Shown here in pieces: positions 26,851-36,544 of a stretch of 64,000 nucleotides of DNA (positions are counted from its first letter, which is position 1; each line of letters starts with the position of its first letter). Location: positions 686,629 through 750,628 of the forward strand of contig NZ_LR812090.1 in the NCBI RefSeq assembly GCF_903772925.1, given 5' to 3'. Under the pieces are notes generated by a model. That model was given only the letters and a program-made list of their open reading frames with translations. It had not been told where the DNA came from and searched no databases. This DNA is from Alteromonas macleodii (GTDB taxonomy: Bacteria > Pseudomonadota > Gammaproteobacteria > Enterobacterales > Alteromonadaceae). The translations under genes were made by a program, and so were the position numbers.

Positions 26851-28176
26851 ATGCGCTTAGCAACAGACGGTACAAAACAAAATGCATCGCTATTATTTTT
26901 AGCGCTGTCGTTATTTATTTTGATTTTCTTTGTAGCGCTCACCAGGCCTAATGCAATTGCTTCAAGCAAAACTCCTTCAAATGAATCAGTAAAAGAGTTA
27001 AAGCAAAAGCAACAGACTCAGCAAGACCAGTATGTAGTGTTAATTTCTCTTGATGGATTTCGCCACGACTATATCGAGTTGCACAATGCCGAGCATCTTG
27101 GCGCCATTGCAAAGCAAGGCGTAAGAGCGTCATCAATGACCCCTGTTTATCCGTCGAATACTTTTCCCAACCATATTTCGTTGATCACAGGGCTGCTTCC
27201 CAAACACCACGGTATTGTGAATAACCGTTTTTATGATAAATCCCGTCCTACAAAAGAGGGTTATGCAAAATATCAGTTGGGCTATGGCGGTATGGATAGC
27301 ACTTGGATTACGGCAACACCGCTATGGAACCTAGTGGAATATCACGGTATGAAGGCTGCAACCTTCTTCTGGCCAGAGTCTGACGCACGCATATCGGGTG
27401 CTTCTCCGACTTATTTCTATCACTATTCTAAATATGCTGATTACCAGATGCGTATTGATCAAATCATCAACTGGCTAAAATTGCCTGAGGTATCGCGCCC
27501 TCGCTTTATTGCGGGTTATTTTTCGCTTACCGATTCGGTAGGACACGATGAAGGACCTTTTGCCGATAAAACCAATGACGCGGTACAAGAAGTAGATGCA
27601 CTTATCGGTCAACTTTATAAGCGCATTAATGCATTAGACTTACCAGTAAATCTGGTAGTGGTGTCTGACCACGGCATGACGCCTATTGATGAAAACCAGC
27701 TTATAGAGGTTGAGTCTTTATCCATTCCTGATAGCTTCATTATTGAAAATGAAGGGGCGCAAGTGCACCTTTACGCCAGAGAAGGCGTGTCAGATAAGCA
27801 AATCACCGAAGAAATAGAACGTCTTACCTATACAGCCGAAAACCGCTTCATTGTGCTCAATGATACCCAGCGCGCTCAGCGTCACATGGAAGTAGGAAAC
27901 AGAACGGGCGATATCATTATCGAAATTGCGCCACCAGCCCGTTTCAAAAACGCCAACAGTATGCATGTGAGCAAAGGTGGCCATGGCTACGTAAATACGT
28001 TACCTGATATGGGAGCGACCTTTGTTGCAGTAGGGCCGGCGTTTAAAACGAACACCACTATACCTACATTTAGCAATTTAGAGGTTTATCCAGCGCTGGC
28101 TAAAATATTGGGTATTTTGCCTGTTACGCCTATAGATGGAAAGCTGGATGTACTGCAGCAGGCACTTACTCTTTAA
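26851..28176 (+). CDS. Ectonucleotide pyrophosphatase/phosphodiesterase family protein
   Basis: A 441-residue exported enzyme of the alkaline-phosphatase superfamily, NPP type. An N-terminal hydrophobic segment ([20 protein letters not shown]) acts as signal or anchor. Metal and nucleophile motifs follow: [12 protein letters not shown] (Asp), [15 protein letters not shown] (Thr nucleophile), [10 protein letters not shown] (Asp/His), VVSDHGM (Asp/His) and a late HGYVN His. These enzymes split phosphodiester or pyrophosphate bonds of nucleotides or related compounds in the periplasm. The gene end overlaps the convergent plsY gene by 11 bp. I found no Pho box before it. Confidence 0.92.
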   Translation: MRLATDGTKQNASLLFLALSLFILIFFVALTRPNAIASSKTPSNESVKELKQKQQTQQDQYVVLISLDGFRHDYIELHNAEHLGAIAKQGVRASSMTPVYPSNTFPNHISLITGLLPKHHGIVNNRFYDKSRPTKEGYAKYQLGYGGMDSTWITATPLWNLVEYHGMKAATFFWPESDARISGASPTYFYHYSKYADYQMRIDQIINWLKLPEVSRPRFIAGYFSLTDSVGHDEGPFADKTNDAVQEVDALIGQLYKRINALDLPVNLVVVSDHGMTPIDENQLIEVESLSIPDSFIIENEGAQVHLYAREGVSDKQITEEIERLTYTAENRFIVLNDTQRAQRHMEVGNRTGDIIIEIAPPARFKNANSMHVSKGGHGYVNTLPDMGATFVAVGPAFKTNTTIPTFSNLEVYPALAKILGILPVTPIDGKLDVLQQALTL

Positions 28177-28768
28177 CTTTGCCTTTATCCCACACTTTAC
28201 TTTCATTGCCTGCTAACAGGCGGGCAATGTTGTCTTTATGGCGTAAAATAATAAGTAGTGAAAGCATTGCTACCGGCACAGTGTACAAAGGCTTGATTAA
28301 AAACGTGAAAAGCGGCGCAAGCGACACTGCAATAAGCGCACCTAGCGAAGAATAGCCGGTAAGAAAAACCACTACTACCCAGCTTAGAACAAGTAGCCCT
28401 GCTAAATCGAGCCCAATAGGCAACATGGCACCAAAGGCGGTAGCGACGGCTTTACCGCCTTTAAAACCAAAATAAAGCGGAAATATATGACCTAAACAGG
28501 CAAAGATAGCAATTATGCCAAGCATTATTGGTTCTATACCCAAAAAGTAGCTGCCGTAAACGGGAATAGTGCCTTTCAAAATATCCATAACAAGTACAAG
28601 TAGCGCAGGAATACGGCCACCCAAGCGGTACACATTAGTTGCTCCAGGGTTTTTAGAGCCAGCGGTTCTAGGGTCCGGTAAACCAAATAATTGGCTTATA
28701 ACCACTGCACTTGATAGTGAACCGAAGAGGTAGGCAACAGCAGCCATTAAAAGCGTTAGCGAAATCAT
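28166..28768 (-). CDS. plsY: Acyl-phosphate glycerol-3-phosphate acyltransferase PlsY
   Basis: A 200-residue polytopic inner-membrane enzyme that acylates glycerol-3-phosphate from acyl phosphate, the first step of phospholipid synthesis. The conserved motifs are present: [20 protein letters not shown] and the phosphate-binding [15 protein letters not shown], then a third conserved segment near residue 185 ([17 protein letters not shown]). Five or more membrane segments are visible. It is divergent from folB. Confidence 0.95.
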   Translation of the reverse strand: MISLTLLMAAVAYLFGSLSSAVVISQLFGLPDPRTAGSKNPGATNVYRLGGRIPALLVLVMDILKGTIPVYGSYFLGIEPIMLGIIAIFACLGHIFPLYFGFKGGKAVATAFGAMLPIGLDLAGLLVLSWVVVVFLTGYSSLGALIAVSLAPLFTFLIKPLYTVPVAMLSLLIILRHKDNIARLLAGNESKVWDKGKVKE

Positions 28769-29059
28769 TTTTTCATTCTAATTATCAAAAGCGTTTTAGA
28801 AGCACTGCCTTCTGTCAGGTTTCACTTCTCTTGTAGGAGGTTAAAGGCTTGTGTCCTATTAAATTACAAAACCTTGGTTGCCCCCAGTTGTCATACAGCG
28901 GTATAGTTGTGCCACACAAGCGTAAAGCTACTCCATCCAAACGCGATATACCACCGTTTAGCAGCAATATGTGGTTGAAAGCGCAGTAGTAAGACCAGTA
29001 TTGAAGCCGGAAAGTAGGGCAATAAACTGGTGTGAAAACAGAGAAGATGAAAAAATTCC

Positions 29060-29413
29060 ATGGGAAAAATTTATATAACAGGGCTTGAAGTAGACACCCT
29101 GATTGGTGTTTATGATTGGGAGCGAGTAAGAACCACCCAGCTTCTTCTCGATGTCACACTTGATGTTGACTTAAGCGCGGCGATGCAAAGTGATGATGTT
29201 GCTGATACGGTAGATTATGCCAAAGTAGCCGAGTGCATCGTGGAAGTAGGTAAAGAGAGTACGTTCGAACTACTAGAAGCATTCGGAAGCAAGGTTATGG
29301 ATACCGTACTTGCTCACTTCTCGGTTTCAACAATAACGCTTAAAATCGTTAAACCTAATATTCTTCCTAATGCGCAAACTGTTGCCGTTGAAATGCGAAA
29401 AGAGCGCAACTAA
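29060..29413 (+). CDS. folB: Dihydroneopterin aldolase
   Basis: A 117-residue cytosolic enzyme of folate synthesis, converting dihydroneopterin to 6-hydroxymethyl-dihydropterin and glycolaldehyde. Motifs are MGKIYITGLEVDTLIGVYDWERVRTTQ, DDVADTVDYAKVAE and the conserved C-terminal KPNILPNAQTVAVEMRK (Lys and substrate loop). Its stop overlaps the ATG of folK by one base (TAATG), so the two are coupled. Confidence 0.95.
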   Translation: MGKIYITGLEVDTLIGVYDWERVRTTQLLLDVTLDVDLSAAMQSDDVADTVDYAKVAECIVEVGKESTFELLEAFGSKVMDTVLAHFSVSTITLKIVKPNILPNAQTVAVEMRKERN

Positions 29414-29907
29414 TGCCTGAACATACCATTTTAATCAGCATTGGTTCCAATATTGAGCGTGAGCATTACACTAGGCAGTCTTTGGTTGCCCTAAAACAAC
29501 ACTTCTCAGATGTTTCAGTGTCTTCCGTTTATGAAAGCGAAGCTGTAGGCTTCAACGGTAGCCCTTTTTATAATGCTGCCGCACGGGCGACAACATCAAA
29601 AAATGTTGAAGAGGTGTGTGCAATACTAAAGGCAATTGAGAAAGACAATGGAAGAGTGCATACCGACAAAAAATTCTGCGCAAGAACCCTTGATCTCGAT
29701 TTGCTTACCTATGATAGTAAGGTAACCACATCCCCTGTGGTTTTGCCTCGCGAAGAGATTTGTTACAACGCGTTTGTGCTTTGGCCGTTAGCTGAACTTG
29801 TTCCCGACGACATTCACCCTGAAACGCAAGAAACCTATGCCCAAATGTGGCAAAACTTTGATAAACAGAAACAGCAATTATGGCCAATTGACTTTACTTG
29901 GAGTTAA
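29413..29907 (+). CDS. folK: 2-amino-4-hydroxy-6-hydroxymethyldihydropteridine diphosphokinase
   Basis: A 164-residue enzyme that adds pyrophosphate from ATP to hydroxymethyl-dihydropterin, using the folB product. It begins ILISIGSNIEREHYTRQSLVALKQHF, with FYNAAARATTSKNVEEVCAILKAIEKDNGR and the signature FCARTLDLDLLTYD carrying the metal-binding Asp pair. It ends nine bases before uppP. Some short HPPK paralogs of this type lack parts of the ATP lid, but length and motifs here look functional. Confidence 0.93.
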   Translation: MPEHTILISIGSNIEREHYTRQSLVALKQHFSDVSVSSVYESEAVGFNGSPFYNAAARATTSKNVEEVCAILKAIEKDNGRVHTDKKFCARTLDLDLLTYDSKVTTSPVVLPREEICYNAFVLWPLAELVPDDIHPETQETYAQMWQNFDKQKQQLWPIDFTWS

Positions 29908-29915
29908 GCAAAGGA

Positions 29916-30716
29916 ATGACACTTTTCGAAATCATTATTTTAGCAATTATTCAGGGCGTTACTGAATTTCTTCCAATCAGTAGCTCTGGGCACTTGCTGC
30001 TACCCGCTGAGCTTTTCGGTTGGGTAAGCCAAGGTTTGGCGTTTGACGTAGCAGTACATGTGGGAAGCCTTCTTGCAGTTATGATCTATTTTCGTCAAGA
30101 AATAGGACAGATGACAGTAGCATGGGTGACTCAAGGCTTCAGCAAGCAGCAGTCTACCGACAGTAAGCTTGCGTGGTACGTTATTGTGGCGACTATTCCT
30201 GCGGTCATCATTGGCTTTTTGATGAAGGGCTGGATAGAAGACAATGCACGTACAGCATTGGTAATCGCAGGTACCACCATCATTTTCGGTTTGCTTTTAT
30301 GGTATGCCGACTCGACAGCAAAGCGGGAACAAGAGCTTGAAGGCCTAACGCTAAAACAAGCCATTTATATCGGCTTAGCCCAGGTGTTAGCGTTAATTCC
30401 GGGGACATCTCGTTCGGGTATAACAATGACTGCTGGCTTGATGCTAGGATTAAAACGCGAAGCCTGTGCACGCTTTTCTTTCTTACTGTCTATACCTGTC
30501 ATCTTAGGTGCAGGGTTGCTAGCCACCTTAGATTTGCTTAAAGCAAATGAAGCTGTGGATTGGTATGCATTGCTGTATGGCGCAGCATTTTCATTCGTAA
30601 GTGCCTACCTTTGTATTTATTTATTCCTAAGCTGGATATCCCGTATAGGCATGCTGCCTTTTGTTATCTATCGCTTAGCGTTAGGCGTAATACTTCTATG
30701 GTTTGTTTTTGCATAA
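29916..30716 (+). CDS. uppP: Undecaprenyl-diphosphatase (UppP/BacA)
   Basis: A 266-residue inner-membrane phosphatase that regenerates undecaprenyl phosphate for peptidoglycan and other surface polymers. Both family motifs are present: QGVTEFLPISSSGHLLLP (Glu and Ser region) near residue 12, and PGTSRSGITMTAGLMLG near residue 166 with the catalytic Arg. Eight or so hydrophobic segments are visible. I start at MTLFEIIIL, the usual N-terminus; a TTG at 29898 would extend it inside folK without support. It probably belongs to the folB-folK transcript. Confidence 0.95.
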   Translation: MTLFEIIILAIIQGVTEFLPISSSGHLLLPAELFGWVSQGLAFDVAVHVGSLLAVMIYFRQEIGQMTVAWVTQGFSKQQSTDSKLAWYVIVATIPAVIIGFLMKGWIEDNARTALVIAGTTIIFGLLLWYADSTAKREQELEGLTLKQAIYIGLAQVLALIPGTSRSGITMTAGLMLGLKREACARFSFLLSIPVILGAGLLATLDLLKANEAVDWYALLYGAAFSFVSAYLCIYLFLSWISRIGMLPFVIYRLALGVILLWFVFA

Positions 30717-30836
30717 GACAAGGCATCGAGCCGATTAAAAACACTGTAGTTTAGACTTTGTTATTGCGTTGGTGAGAGAACCATCATCGATCGCTAACGC
30801 AATAGTTAAACACCTGATTAAAAAGGAATGTGAGAC

Positions 30837-31208
30837 ATGGCAGAAACAATTTTTGATAAAATTATCAGCAAGGAAATTCCGGCAGAGATTTTGTACGAAG
30901 ACGAACTAGCGCTGGCGTTTAAAGATATAAACCCTCAGGCTCCGACCCATTTTCTGGTTATTCCGAAAAAGCAAATTGCCACGGTAAACGATATTGCTGA
31001 AGAAGACCGCGAAGTAGTGGGGCACTTGTCATATGTAGCTGCAAAAATTGCCAAGGAGCAAGGGTTTGCCGACCAAGGCTATCGTACTGTCATGAATTGT
31101 AACGAATACGGTGGGCAAACCGTATATCACATTCACCTTCACGTATTAGCAGGTAAACCGCTAGGCTGGCCTCCGTATACTGAGAATATGAAGCAACACG
31201 TAGAGTAA
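30837..31208 (+). CDS. hinT: HIT-family purine nucleoside phosphoramidase-like protein
   Basis: A 123-residue cytosolic histidine-triad protein. It starts [30 protein letters not shown] and ends with the triad [20 protein letters not shown] proteins hydrolyse AMP-linked amides and related adenylates. AAGGAATGTGAGAC precedes the start. It is a single-gene unit closed by a strong terminator. Confidence 0.93.
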   Translation: MAETIFDKIISKEIPAEILYEDELALAFKDINPQAPTHFLVIPKKQIATVNDIAEEDREVVGHLSYVAAKIAKEQGFADQGYRTVMNCNEYGGQTVYHIHLHVLAGKPLGWPPYTENMKQHVE

Positions 31209-31225
31209 CGTTTGCGTTTAAAGAT

Positions 31226-31262
31226 AAAAAATGCCGCCCTTTATTCAAAGGGCGGCATTTTT
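31226..31262. terminator. Bidirectional intrinsic terminator
   Basis: aaaaatgccgcccttt - attc - aaagggcggcattttt is a long stem with A/T arms, shared by the convergent hinT and the metallopeptidase gene. Confidence 0.9.
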
Positions 31263-31307
31263 ATTTACGCTGCAGCTAAATGAGGTAAATAATTGAAATC
31301 GATTGAC

Positions 31308-33005
31308 TTATTCAGCGAGCCCTAGCACTTTCTTACCTTGATTAAAGTGAATGTCAACCGGGATGCTGGCTGCTTCTAAGCGTGCTAAATCTGACGCAAG
31401 GTCAGGCTTGATCACACCCATAGTTTCCACAAGTTTTGCGACACCGTCGTAATCGCCGTCACCTTGAAGGGTCAGGATCAATTCAGAAAGTGCCTCTACT
31501 GCGGCGCCCATCTTTTGCATATTTACGCGATACATGCCGTCTTCTGTTTTCTCAAACGCACCTTGCTGTGCAAAGAAGTTAAAACGAATCATATTCGCCT
31601 TGCCGTGAGCAGAACTTGCACCGAAACGCACAGAACGGAAAATGCCAGCCATAAAGGTAACGTAATAATCTTCAAGTGTACCTTCGGTAATTTCACCTTT
31701 TTCAAGAAGACTTTGTACCATGTACAAACCTAAAATATCCGCTTTGCCTTCTTCAAGGGCTGAGGCGTGTTCTTTAAGTGCGCCGCGCACGGTACCCGAA
31801 CCGTCCAGGGTGTTTTTAATGCCAAGACCGTGAGCCACTTCGTGAAACATGGTGTTGGCGAAAAAGGCGTCGAACGTAATGTGCTCACGTTGCTCAGGTA
31901 CAATTAGCGTATCTGCAATAGGCACTAAAATAGTATCGAACTTAGCGCGCATTGCGTTTTTGAGCTGAAGACGGCGGGTTCCCTTTTCTAACTGAACGCG
32001 CTCGTCATTTGGCAGGTTAATCGCAATGGTTTTACTGCCAGCATTAGAGTGGCCTGCGTAATAAATAACGTCATATGCATTAAGGTCGGCATCAGAGCCG
32101 GGCATCTCAGCTTTGTAAGCATCAGCAACAGGAAGGCCTTGCTGAAGCTCAGGTAGGAAAGCCGCGTACTTTGCCAGCTTCTCACTCCACGCTAAATCCT
32201 TAATAAGCACGTAGGCTTCAAATGCTGCGCGATAGCCAAAGAGTTGATCTTCGTAGCTTTCAATAGGGCCAATAACCAGCTCTACAGGGTTGCTCTTCAT
32301 ATCCATCCAGGCCATATCAGACGCAAGGTAGTCATTAGACAACAATGCCTCAGAACGCAGTTGCAGGTATTGCTTGAAGCTTTCGTCTTCAGCTAGCTCT
32401 GACGCTTTTTTGAGTAGGTCAGATGCTTTCATCAATTCGCTTTTAAATGCTTCAGAGTAAGGCACAGAATAAAGGTTACCGGCTTCATCGCGCTTCACCA
32501 TAGAGTAAAGGCCTTGCTTGTCGGCAAACTCAGCCGTAGCAAACTCTTCCTTTTCCATATCATGAGGATAAAACTCAGCGCCTAAGGCTTTGTCTTCATA
32601 GCCGCTGATAAATGGCGTGTCGCCGTTAAGTCGATCCCATGGGCCATAGTTTATGGCGGCAAAATGGCGTACTTTTTCATTGCTTATTGAGGAAAGAAAA
32701 GCATCTTTATCTTCAAAAAATGCCTGCTTCCAAAACAGGTCGTCCATAATTTTCGACGCATCTATCAAAAGCGAAAGCATTTTATGCTGGTTGTCACTAA
32801 GGTGTGATAAATCGCTGGTAAGGTCTACACCGTGATAAATAGACAAGCGGGACTCGTCTACAAGTAAGGTTTGCGCTGTATCGGTTTCAGGCTTTGCCGT
32901 TTGAGTTTGCGTTGTATCGGCGCTTTTGCTGCAGGCGGTCAGCATAAATAGCCCTGCTACTGCAGCAGCAATAGGCGAATAAGTTGAAGTCGTTTTTTTA
33001 ATCAT
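31308..33005 (-). CDS. Lipoprotein zinc metallopeptidase related to dipeptidyl-peptidase III (M49-like)
   Basis: A 565-residue protein. The N-terminus (MIKKTTSTYSPIAAAVAGLFMLTACSKS) is a lipoprotein signal with lipobox LTAC. The zinc site appears as FHEVAHGLGIKN, followed about 35 residues later by SALEEGKADILGLYM, which gives the third ligand Glu as in M49 peptidases (EECRAE-like). Classic DPP III has HExxxH; here it is HEVAH (HExxH), as in some bacterial relatives. It would degrade short peptides at the cell surface or in the periplasm. No ribosome site is clear. It ends at the shared terminator with hinT. Confidence 0.8.
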   Translation of the reverse strand: MIKKTTSTYSPIAAAVAGLFMLTACSKSADTTQTQTAKPETDTAQTLLVDESRLSIYHGVDLTSDLSHLSDNQHKMLSLLIDASKIMDDLFWKQAFFEDKDAFLSSISNEKVRHFAAINYGPWDRLNGDTPFISGYEDKALGAEFYPHDMEKEEFATAEFADKQGLYSMVKRDEAGNLYSVPYSEAFKSELMKASDLLKKASELAEDESFKQYLQLRSEALLSNDYLASDMAWMDMKSNPVELVIGPIESYEDQLFGYRAAFEAYVLIKDLAWSEKLAKYAAFLPELQQGLPVADAYKAEMPGSDADLNAYDVIYYAGHSNAGSKTIAINLPNDERVQLEKGTRRLQLKNAMRAKFDTILVPIADTLIVPEQREHITFDAFFANTMFHEVAHGLGIKNTLDGSGTVRGALKEHASALEEGKADILGLYMVQSLLEKGEITEGTLEDYYVTFMAGIFRSVRFGASSAHGKANMIRFNFFAQQGAFEKTEDGMYRVNMQKMGAAVEALSELILTLQGDGDYDGVAKLVETMGVIKPDLASDLARLEAASIPVDIHFNQGKKVLGLAE

Positions 33006-33447
33006 AAGGTTTACCGTGTCGTTTTCCCGTATTGATTTAAGTATGTGGGGAGGTGTTTGCGTAACTCACTATAGCTATGCTTTTGATTTTATACAAAAGT
33101 ATGAAAATTATTTGCTTAATATCAATAGTGGTTTGCTGCTTGTTGTCTATACTTTGATTGAGCTCTTGTGCTACTGCGGTTGCTAAACATTCGCTTTAAG
33201 CCTGTCTTTTTTAGTTGGTCGAAACTAGAGAGCTACTATAGTATGGTGATAGAAATACCATAATAAAACAATAAACGGTTTGTATTTTAGCGTGAATCAT
33301 AGAGGCCTATGTGAATAAGCGCAGGGAATGCAACGCACAAATACTCGATTTATTTGGCGCATCAGAATTGATGTTGGCTGAGTAGATAACGGGTAACGCA
33401 AACTATCGCCTTATCAAGGCAATTTGGAACTTTCTAAGGGTAGAAAT
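33006..33447. other. Divergent promoter region before the HDOD gene
   Basis: A 442-bp AT-rich gap between the divergent metallopeptidase and HDOD genes. It contains a short inverted repeat at 33242-33262 (tatggt - 9 nt - accata) that could be an operator. I see no gene here; the TTG reading from 33424 is not needed. Confidence 0.4.
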
Positions 33448-34284
33448 ATGTCTACACAGAACGCGCTTTCAACTATTTTGGTTGAAAAAATAAACAATGA
33501 CACACTGGTCCTTCCAACACTTCCTGCTATCGCATTAAAAGTCCGTAAAGCAGCAGATGACCCTGACATCAACCTTAATGCTATGGGTGAGGTAATCGGG
33601 CAAGACCCATCACTTAGTGCGAGAATGATTAAAATTGCAAACAGTGCTTATATGGGGCGCAGTGTTAAAGTTACCTCCATTAGTCAGGCGGTAACGCGTA
33701 TTGGTCTGCGACAAATTAAGAATATTTCTACCGCACTGGCAATGGAGCAGCTGTTCGTATCTAAAAACGATGTAGTTGCTCGTTATTTGCAACAGGAGTG
33801 GGCGAATACGGTAAACATAGTTGCCAGTGCAATGGCGGTATTACAGCTTTATATAGCCCGCACCAAAAAGCGGGAAATGAGCATGGATACTATGACCCTA
33901 GCTGCATTGGTACATAATATTGGCGTACTGCCTATTTTGACCGAAGCTGAACGTCACCCTGAGGTTTTTGCTAATCCTTCTTTCCTTGAAGTGGCAATCG
34001 ATAAATTAGCGGGCCGCATTGGTGCAAGTATAATGAGAGAATGGGGCTTTGGTGAAAGCTTCGTTAATGTCGCGAAAAACTGGAAAGACTTAAGCTATCT
34101 TCCTGATGAGCTAAGCTATATTGACTTTGTTCGCGTAGGTGCGGCAGTCTCGGGAGCGGCAGGTAGCCAGAAAGACGCTATTTTGAACTTAGCTATACAA
34201 CGTGGTGTGGTTGAAGATATGGGCGAGCTTCACTCAGATGAGTTCGAAGAGCTAACAAGCGCCGCGAAGCAAATTTTCTTATAA
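33448..34284 (+). CDS. HDOD domain-containing protein
   Basis: A 278-residue cytosolic protein with an HDOD domain: TLPTLPAIALKVRKAADDPDINLNAMGEVIGQDPSLSARMIKIANSAYMGRSVKVTSISQAVTRIGLRQIKNISTALAM spans residues 20-100 and is the family core. Catalytic HD residues are largely missing in such proteins, which act as signalling or scaffold proteins. I start at the ATG at 33448 with AAGGG eight bases upstream. It stands alone with its own terminator. Confidence 0.9.
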   Translation: MSTQNALSTILVEKINNDTLVLPTLPAIALKVRKAADDPDINLNAMGEVIGQDPSLSARMIKIANSAYMGRSVKVTSISQAVTRIGLRQIKNISTALAMEQLFVSKNDVVARYLQQEWANTVNIVASAMAVLQLYIARTKKREMSMDTMTLAALVHNIGVLPILTEAERHPEVFANPSFLEVAIDKLAGRIGASIMREWGFGESFVNVAKNWKDLSYLPDELSYIDFVRVGAAVSGAAGSQKDAILNLAIQRGVVEDMGELHSDEFEELTSAAKQIFL

Positions 34285-34329
34285 GCAATTAAGCTTTTAA
34301 GCTACCCCCAGATCTACACAGTAGTGTTA

Positions 34330-34371
34330 GGCCGATACAGAAGTGCACCTTCAAAATGTATCGGCCTTTTT
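34330..34371 (+). terminator. Intrinsic terminator after the HDOD gene
   Basis: ggccgataca - 17 nt - tgtatcggcc is a 10-bp stem followed by TTTTT. Confidence 0.85.
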
Positions 34372-34413
34372 GTTATGTCGGTTAGCTACAGGCATAGAAC
34401 TTAATAAGTAACA

Positions 34414-35604
34414 CTATGCGTTAGCAGGTTTCTTTTGAACATACAGCAATAGTAAACCTAGCCCCAATCCCCACACTGCTGAAGTCATAGAAAATAAGCT
34501 AAAGCCTGACGCCGTACACAGCATGGTGAGCAGCGCTGGGGCTCTATGATGTTCTACTTCCATAGCGCGAACCATCGACCCTTGCAGCGTAGCTAAAAGT
34601 GCGAGCCCTGCAAGTAGGTGAATAATGATATTGGGCATGCTGACAAATAACGCAACGACCACAGACGCTAAAAGTCCCATAAATAAATACGCCACGCCGG
34701 CCGCTATGGCGGCTCTATAGCGCTGTGACTTTTCACTATCCGCTTGCTCACCCATGCACAGTGCTGCTGTGATAGCAGCTAGGTTAAAGGTAAAGCCTCC
34801 AAAAGGTGCTAATAGACCTTGTATAACGGCAATGCCTGACAAAATGGGTTTGTGGTCGGGCGCATAGCCATGTGCGTGATGAATAGCTATGCCGGGCAAG
34901 TTTTGGGAAAGCGTGGTGATTAGAAAAAGAGGAAAGGCTAAGCCAATGGCGGCGCTGAGAGAAAAAGTAGGCGTTACCCAAATTGGCTCGGGCAGGGTAA
35001 ATATTGATGACAGCCCTTGTGAGGTACTTGGTAGAGCAACAACACTGCTGGCACTACCCATAAACAAACTAATACCCACCGACATAACCAGCAACAACAG
35101 CATCAGATAGCGGGGAAATAGGCGGCTTCCTATTAGGTAAGCGGAAATAAATAACGCGACTAGGTGCGGCGCTTCGTTAACATCGGTAAATATAGCTAGG
35201 CATATAGGTAAGAGAATACCGGCTAAAAGTGCAGATGAAATGGCTGGAGGAATGCGACTAATTTGTTTAAGTAAAGTCCGGCTTTGCGCTGTTACAAGTG
35301 AAAGCATTGCGCATATTACAAATGCACCAATGGCTTCGCTTAAACTATAATTGCCTATACTGGTTAATAAAAAAGCCGCACCAGGGGTAGACCAAGCGGT
35401 AACAACGGGCAGTTTGGATAGCCACGAAAACAGAATACAGGTAATACCCATACCTAGACCAAGCGCGAATAACCAGCTTATTACCATGTCATCGCTAGCG
35501 CCGGCTTTGCGCGCTACATCAATGATAATGACAACAGAACTACTGTAACCTACCGTAACGGCGGTAAGCCCTGCGCTGATATGACTTAACTTCCACTTAC
35601 TCAT
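34414..35604 (-). CDS. Benzoate/H+ symporter family transporter (BenE)
   Basis: A 396-residue inner-membrane protein with about 12 hydrophobic segments, matching the BenE family throughout (WKLSHISAGLTAVTVGYSSSVVIIIDVARKAGASDD at the start, then AFGGFTFNLAAITAALCMGEQADSEKSQRYRAAIAAGVAYL). BenE members import benzoate or similar acids, but no aromatic-degradation genes are near, so the substrate is open. It is divergent from an XRE-cupin regulator with two palindromic sites between them, so it is probably that regulator's target. Confidence 0.9.
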   Translation of the reverse strand: MSKWKLSHISAGLTAVTVGYSSSVVIIIDVARKAGASDDMVISWLFALGLGMGITCILFSWLSKLPVVTAWSTPGAAFLLTSIGNYSLSEAIGAFVICAMLSLVTAQSRTLLKQISRIPPAISSALLAGILLPICLAIFTDVNEAPHLVALFISAYLIGSRLFPRYLMLLLLVMSVGISLFMGSASSVVALPSTSQGLSSIFTLPEPIWVTPTFSLSAAIGLAFPLFLITTLSQNLPGIAIHHAHGYAPDHKPILSGIAVIQGLLAPFGGFTFNLAAITAALCMGEQADSEKSQRYRAAIAAGVAYLFMGLLASVVVALFVSMPNIIIHLLAGLALLATLQGSMVRAMEVEHHRAPALLTMLCTASGFSLFSMTSAVWGLGLGLLLLYVQKKPANA

Positions 35605-35695
35605 GAAAACCCTCGTGATGGAATCTCGATTTTAAAAATGACTGAGCGATAAAAGTACGCTTTTAGTGTCTATCGAATATGCTACTCTACCTATT

Positions 35696-35713
35696 TGTGC
35701 GCTATAACGTACA
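35696..35713. promoter_or_regulatory. Operator candidate 1 between benE and the XRE regulator
   Basis: TGTGCGCTATAACGTACA is a near-perfect palindrome. It is almost the reverse complement of the site at 35731-35748 and lies 35 bp from it. These are the probable binding sites of the adjacent XRE-cupin protein. Confidence 0.65.
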
Positions 35714-35730
35714 ATAAGTAACTTAACATT

Positions 35731-35748
35731 TGTGCGTTATAGCGCACA
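35731..35748. promoter_or_regulatory. Operator candidate 2 between benE and the XRE regulator
   Basis: TGTGCGTTATAGCGCACA is a palindrome with TGTGCG/CGCACA arms. The pair with the first site is 35 bp apart centre to centre, consistent with cooperative binding on roughly the same face of the helix. Confidence 0.65.
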
Positions 35749-35792
35749 GCCGCTTCATTAACATCAGCGACAAAATAAAAGGCCTTCATTAC

Positions 35793-36356
35793 ATGACAAA
35801 AGCAAATGGGCAGCCTTCTGCTATTTCAAGAAGTATTGCACAGCACCTGCAGACTGTTCGCAAAGCTAGGGGGCTTTCTCTTGATAAAACAGCTAAGTTG
35901 ACGGGAGTATCGAAAGCTATGCTTGGGCAAATAGAACGAGGTGAGTCTAGCCCAACCATCGCTACCTTATGGAAAATAGCCACAGGTCTTGCGTGTTCAT
36001 TTTCTTCTTTCTTATCTGGTGATGAAACAGCCCCTTCGTCTCAACACGCCGATAACAAGTTCGCTAACGACCCAAACGTAACCATAAAAACGCTATTTCC
36101 GTTTAACTCAGCTACCCAGTTTGAAATGTTCGAACTATGCTTAACAGACTTGCATGAGCAGCATTCTTCAGCTCACCAAATTGGCGTCACCGAGCATATT
36201 CACGTACTACAAGGAAAGTTAGGGGTTTTGCAAGATGGACAGTGGAAAAGCTATCAGGCGCAAGAGCAATGTATATTGCGCGCAGACCAACCCCACGGCT
36301 ATCGAGACGAAGCAGGAGAAACGCGCTTTGTTGTGGTAATTCACTATCCTGTTTAG
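35793..36356 (+). CDS. XRE-family transcriptional regulator with cupin domain
   Basis: A 187-residue regulator. The N-terminal HTH_XRE spans about residues 12-70 (LQTVRKARGLSLDKTAKLTGVSKAMLGQIERGESSPTIATLWKIATGL). The C-terminal small beta-barrel cupin (FEMFELCLTDLHEQHSSAHQIGVTEHIHVLQGKLGV...GYRDEAGETRFVVVIHYPV) would bind a small effector. I choose MTKANGQPS because AAAAGG is nearby upstream; the longer reading crosses the operator region. It probably controls itself and benE from the two palindromic sites. Confidence 0.88.
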   Translation: MTKANGQPSAISRSIAQHLQTVRKARGLSLDKTAKLTGVSKAMLGQIERGESSPTIATLWKIATGLACSFSSFLSGDETAPSSQHADNKFANDPNVTIKTLFPFNSATQFEMFELCLTDLHEQHSSAHQIGVTEHIHVLQGKLGVLQDGQWKSYQAQEQCILRADQPHGYRDEAGETRFVVVIHYPV

Positions 36357-36456
36357 AGGAATTAAGTAACTTTCTTTGAGCGGTTTGCGAGCTCTTGTAT
36401 AAAACGCTTTTACAAAAGTAAGCTAATTAGAAAGGGGACTCTGGGGATATTTGTGA

Positions 36457-36489
36457 AAAGCCTAATGACTATAATAGCGATTAGGCTTT
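36457..36489. terminator. Hairpin between XRE gene and rdgC
   Basis: aaagcctaat - 13 nt - attaggcttt is a perfect 10-bp stem between two convergent genes with only a short T run. Confidence 0.6.
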
Positions 36490-36544
36490 GAGTTAAACGT
36501 TCAATTGAAATTAGAGAATAGGTTGTGCTGTGCTGGCCGCTCGT

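Noticed and set aside
28769..29059. Possible small RNA or tRNA gene between plsY and folB
   Set aside because: No cloverleaf, no CCA-like end and no terminator structure were found.
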